From an uncultured Campylobacter sp. (GTDB lineage Bacteria > Campylobacterota > Campylobacteria > Campylobacterales > Campylobacteraceae): DNA of 7,379 bases. The notes below the pieces were generated by a model, which ran no database searches, was not told the origin of the DNA, and saw only the letters and a list, made by a program, of their open reading frames with translations. The translations under genes and the position numbers were made by a program. Numbering within the stretch: position 1 is the stretch's first letter; each line of letters begins with the position of its first letter. Location of the stretch: positions 1 to 7,379 of the forward strand of contig NZ_CALIII010000416.1 of the NCBI RefSeq assembly GCF_938018145.1. The letters are read 5' to 3'. Of this stretch, positions 6,083-7,379 are shown in pieces.

Positions 6083-7190
6083 AATCCCTATTTTAGCCAC
6101 TTTTATCATCATGGCTTTGTTTATATTTCAAAGCTACGAGATTATAAATTTAAGCTCCAAAGACGAATACTCGAAAAATATGTTCGAGTTGCTGGAGTAC
6201 GAGGGCAAAATCCGCAAAGCGCTCGATAAAAACGAGACTTTGCCTATCTCGCTCACATATAGATACGGCGTTTTTGATCTCAAAGAAAAGCAGATCGTCT
6301 CAAATTTAGACGCGCGACCGAGCGATTTAAAATTTATCACCCGCCAAGAAAACGGCCATCTTTTTTACAAGACCTATTTTAGCGCGGACGGCGAGTTTTA
6401 TTATCTCGTGCTAGCCAAAAAGCAAAACGCGGCTAGGATTTTATTCGTCACGGCTCTAACTCTAGCGTTTGCGCTCGTGGTCGTATTTTTCGCGCTTTAT
6501 TTGTCGTTTGTTAGCGGGATAAAGCCATATAAAGACGCTAAAAAATATATGAATAACTTTTTTAACGACGCGATGCACGAGCTAAAAACGCCGCTGGGAG
6601 TCATCGGTATAAACCTTGAAATGCTGGGCCTTGATAACAAATACGTCACCCGCATGCGCTCGGCTCTAAAGCAGATGCAAGTTACCTACGAGGACACCGA
6701 GTACTACATCAAGCGCGGGTATATTTTATTTCCGCCCGAGATTTTAAATTTGAGCGAATTTTGCCTCGAGCGAGCACGGTATATGCGAGGTATCGCGATG
6801 GCGAAAAATATCAAAATTTACGACTTCGTCGAGCCTGATTTGCAAATTTTTATGAGTAAGATAGAGGCGGGCAGACTGATCGATAACAACCTAAGCAATG
6901 CCGTAAAATACAGCCGCGAAGGAGGAATAATAAATTTACGCCTTTTTGAAAAAAGCGGCAAAATCGTGCTCGTAGTCGAGGACGAGGGTGAAGGTATAAA
7001 GGACACGAGTAAAATTTGGAAACGCTATGTTAGAGACGAGGGCGTGCAGGGCGGCTTTGGCCTTGGGCTAAACATCGTACAAAGCATCTGCGTGAAAAAC
7101 GGCGTAGAGTACGGCGTAAAAAGCGAACTGGGCAAAGGCAGCGTCTTTACCTACAAATTTTCGCCGTACTCAAAAAGCCTGCTTGACTAA
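6066..7190 (+). CDS. Membrane sensor histidine kinase, cognate to the upstream regulator
   Basis: A 374-residue sensor kinase. TM1 (about 7-27) and TM2 (about 124-148) enclose a periplasmic domain of roughly 95 residues with no cysteine. Its strand-like segments (YGVFDLKEKQIVSNL, GHLFYKTYF, EFYYLVLAKK) suggest a small PAS/PDC-like fold, which is inference. Only about 15 residues separate TM2 from the dimerisation domain, so no HAMP domain appears to be present. The H-box is NDAMHELKTPLG with His171 as phosphoacceptor. The ATPase domain has an N-box around Asn274-Asn278 (LIDNNLSNAVKYS), a G1 box VEDEGEGI (Asp306) and a G2 box GGFGLGLNIV (329-338). The ATG at 6066 lies inside the regulator gene and has no clear Shine-Dalgarno sequence, so it probably depends on translational coupling; Met16 is an unlikely alternative because it falls within TM1. 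The signal sensed is unknown. The stop overlaps a convergent gene. Confidence 0.92.
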   Translation: MFQNLKIPILATFIIMALFIFQSYEIINLSSKDEYSKNMFELLEYEGKIRKALDKNETLPISLTYRYGVFDLKEKQIVSNLDARPSDLKFITRQENGHLFYKTYFSADGEFYYLVLAKKQNAARILFVTALTLAFALVVVFFALYLSFVSGIKPYKDAKKYMNNFFNDAMHELKTPLGVIGINLEMLGLDNKYVTRMRSALKQMQVTYEDTEYYIKRGYILFPPEILNLSEFCLERARYMRGIAMAKNIKIYDFVEPDLQIFMSKIEAGRLIDNNLSNAVKYSREGGIINLRLFEKSGKIVLVVEDEGEGIKDTSKIWKRYVRDEGVQGGFGLGLNIVQSICVKNGVEYGVKSELGKGSVFTYKFSPYSKSLLD

Positions 7191-7379
7191 TCAAACCAAA
7201 CGCCCAGCTTTGCTAAATTTCGCTCTTTTGAGTCAGAGTTAAAATAAATCACGAAATATCCTACTCGCTCGCCCTTTGCGTCGTTCATCGGCTGGACGGT
7301 AAAGGCGTGCGAATCCGTCTGATAAAATCCGCCGCTTTTAAATTTGATATCCTTTAGCATCGGCAAGACGTTTAAATTT
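7187..7379 (-). CDS. C-terminal fragment of an unidentified protein, possibly Cache-like sensor
   Basis: An open frame enters from the right edge and ends at TAG (7189-7187), showing 63 codons with no internal stop. The codons give a protein-like sequence, including SGGFYQTDSHAFTVQPMND and GERVGYFVIYFNSDSKERN, and the end LAKLGVWFD. The pattern of a polar loop, a 'V-x-P-x-x-D-x-x-G' turn and a following hydrophobic strand (VGYFVIYF) resembles the last strands of a Cache/PDC sensory domain, but this is a weak fold-level impression. No TM helix or signalling domain follows, so it is not an ordinary chemoreceptor. If Cache-like, it would be a free-standing periplasmic or N-terminally anchored domain. 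It converges with the histidine kinase gene and overlaps it by 4 nt. Confidence 0.6.
   Translation of the reverse strand, partial: NLNVLPMLKDIKFKSGGFYQTDSHAFTVQPMNDAKGERVGYFVIYFNSDSKERNLAKLGVWFD

Overview
This window looks like chromosomal DNA of a Campylobacterota organism, most likely a Campylobacter. The evidence is the dense coding, AT-rich spacers full of AAATTT words, TATAAT -10 boxes without recognisable -35 boxes, a fused-type CcsBA cytochrome c synthase, and a Wolinella-like psrABC operon. The fairly GC-rich coding sequence suggests one of the higher-GC species (curvus/rectus/showae type) rather than C. jejuni, but this placement is an inference. No mobile element, CRISPR array, rRNA or tRNA was found.

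Left part (1-1156, minus strand): the N-terminal 169 codons of ccsBA (cytochrome c haem lyase, starting at a TTG with a good ribosome binding site) run off the left edge. Upstream of it lies a small RBBP9/YdeN-type serine hydrolase with its own -10 box. A 300-bp spacer follows, holding divergent promoters and several repeat structures.

Centre (1457-5341, plus strand): psrA-psrB-psrC encode a Tat-exported molybdopterin catalytic subunit, a protein with four [4Fe-4S] clusters, and a NrfD-type quinol-oxidising membrane anchor. Together they form a periplasm-facing polysulfide (or thiosulfate-type) reductase that takes electrons from menaquinol. The genes are tightly packed (10-nt gap, then 8-nt overlap) and end in a strong intrinsic terminator.

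Right part (5414-7379): an OmpR/PhoB-type response regulator and a membrane histidine kinase without an evident HAMP domain overlap by 17 nt and form a two-component operon. The kinase gene converges with, and overlaps by 4 nt, a minus-strand gene of which only the last 63 codons are visible and whose C-terminus resembles a Cache-type sensor fold.

The most interesting idea is that the two-component system controls the adjacent psr operon. The psr promoter carries a tandem 9-bp direct repeat with an 11-bp period, the geometry used by OmpR/PhoB-family regulators, plus a nearby interrupted palindrome. The link rests on adjacency and repeat geometry only. The reductase itself is a known system, and no clearly novel system is evident.
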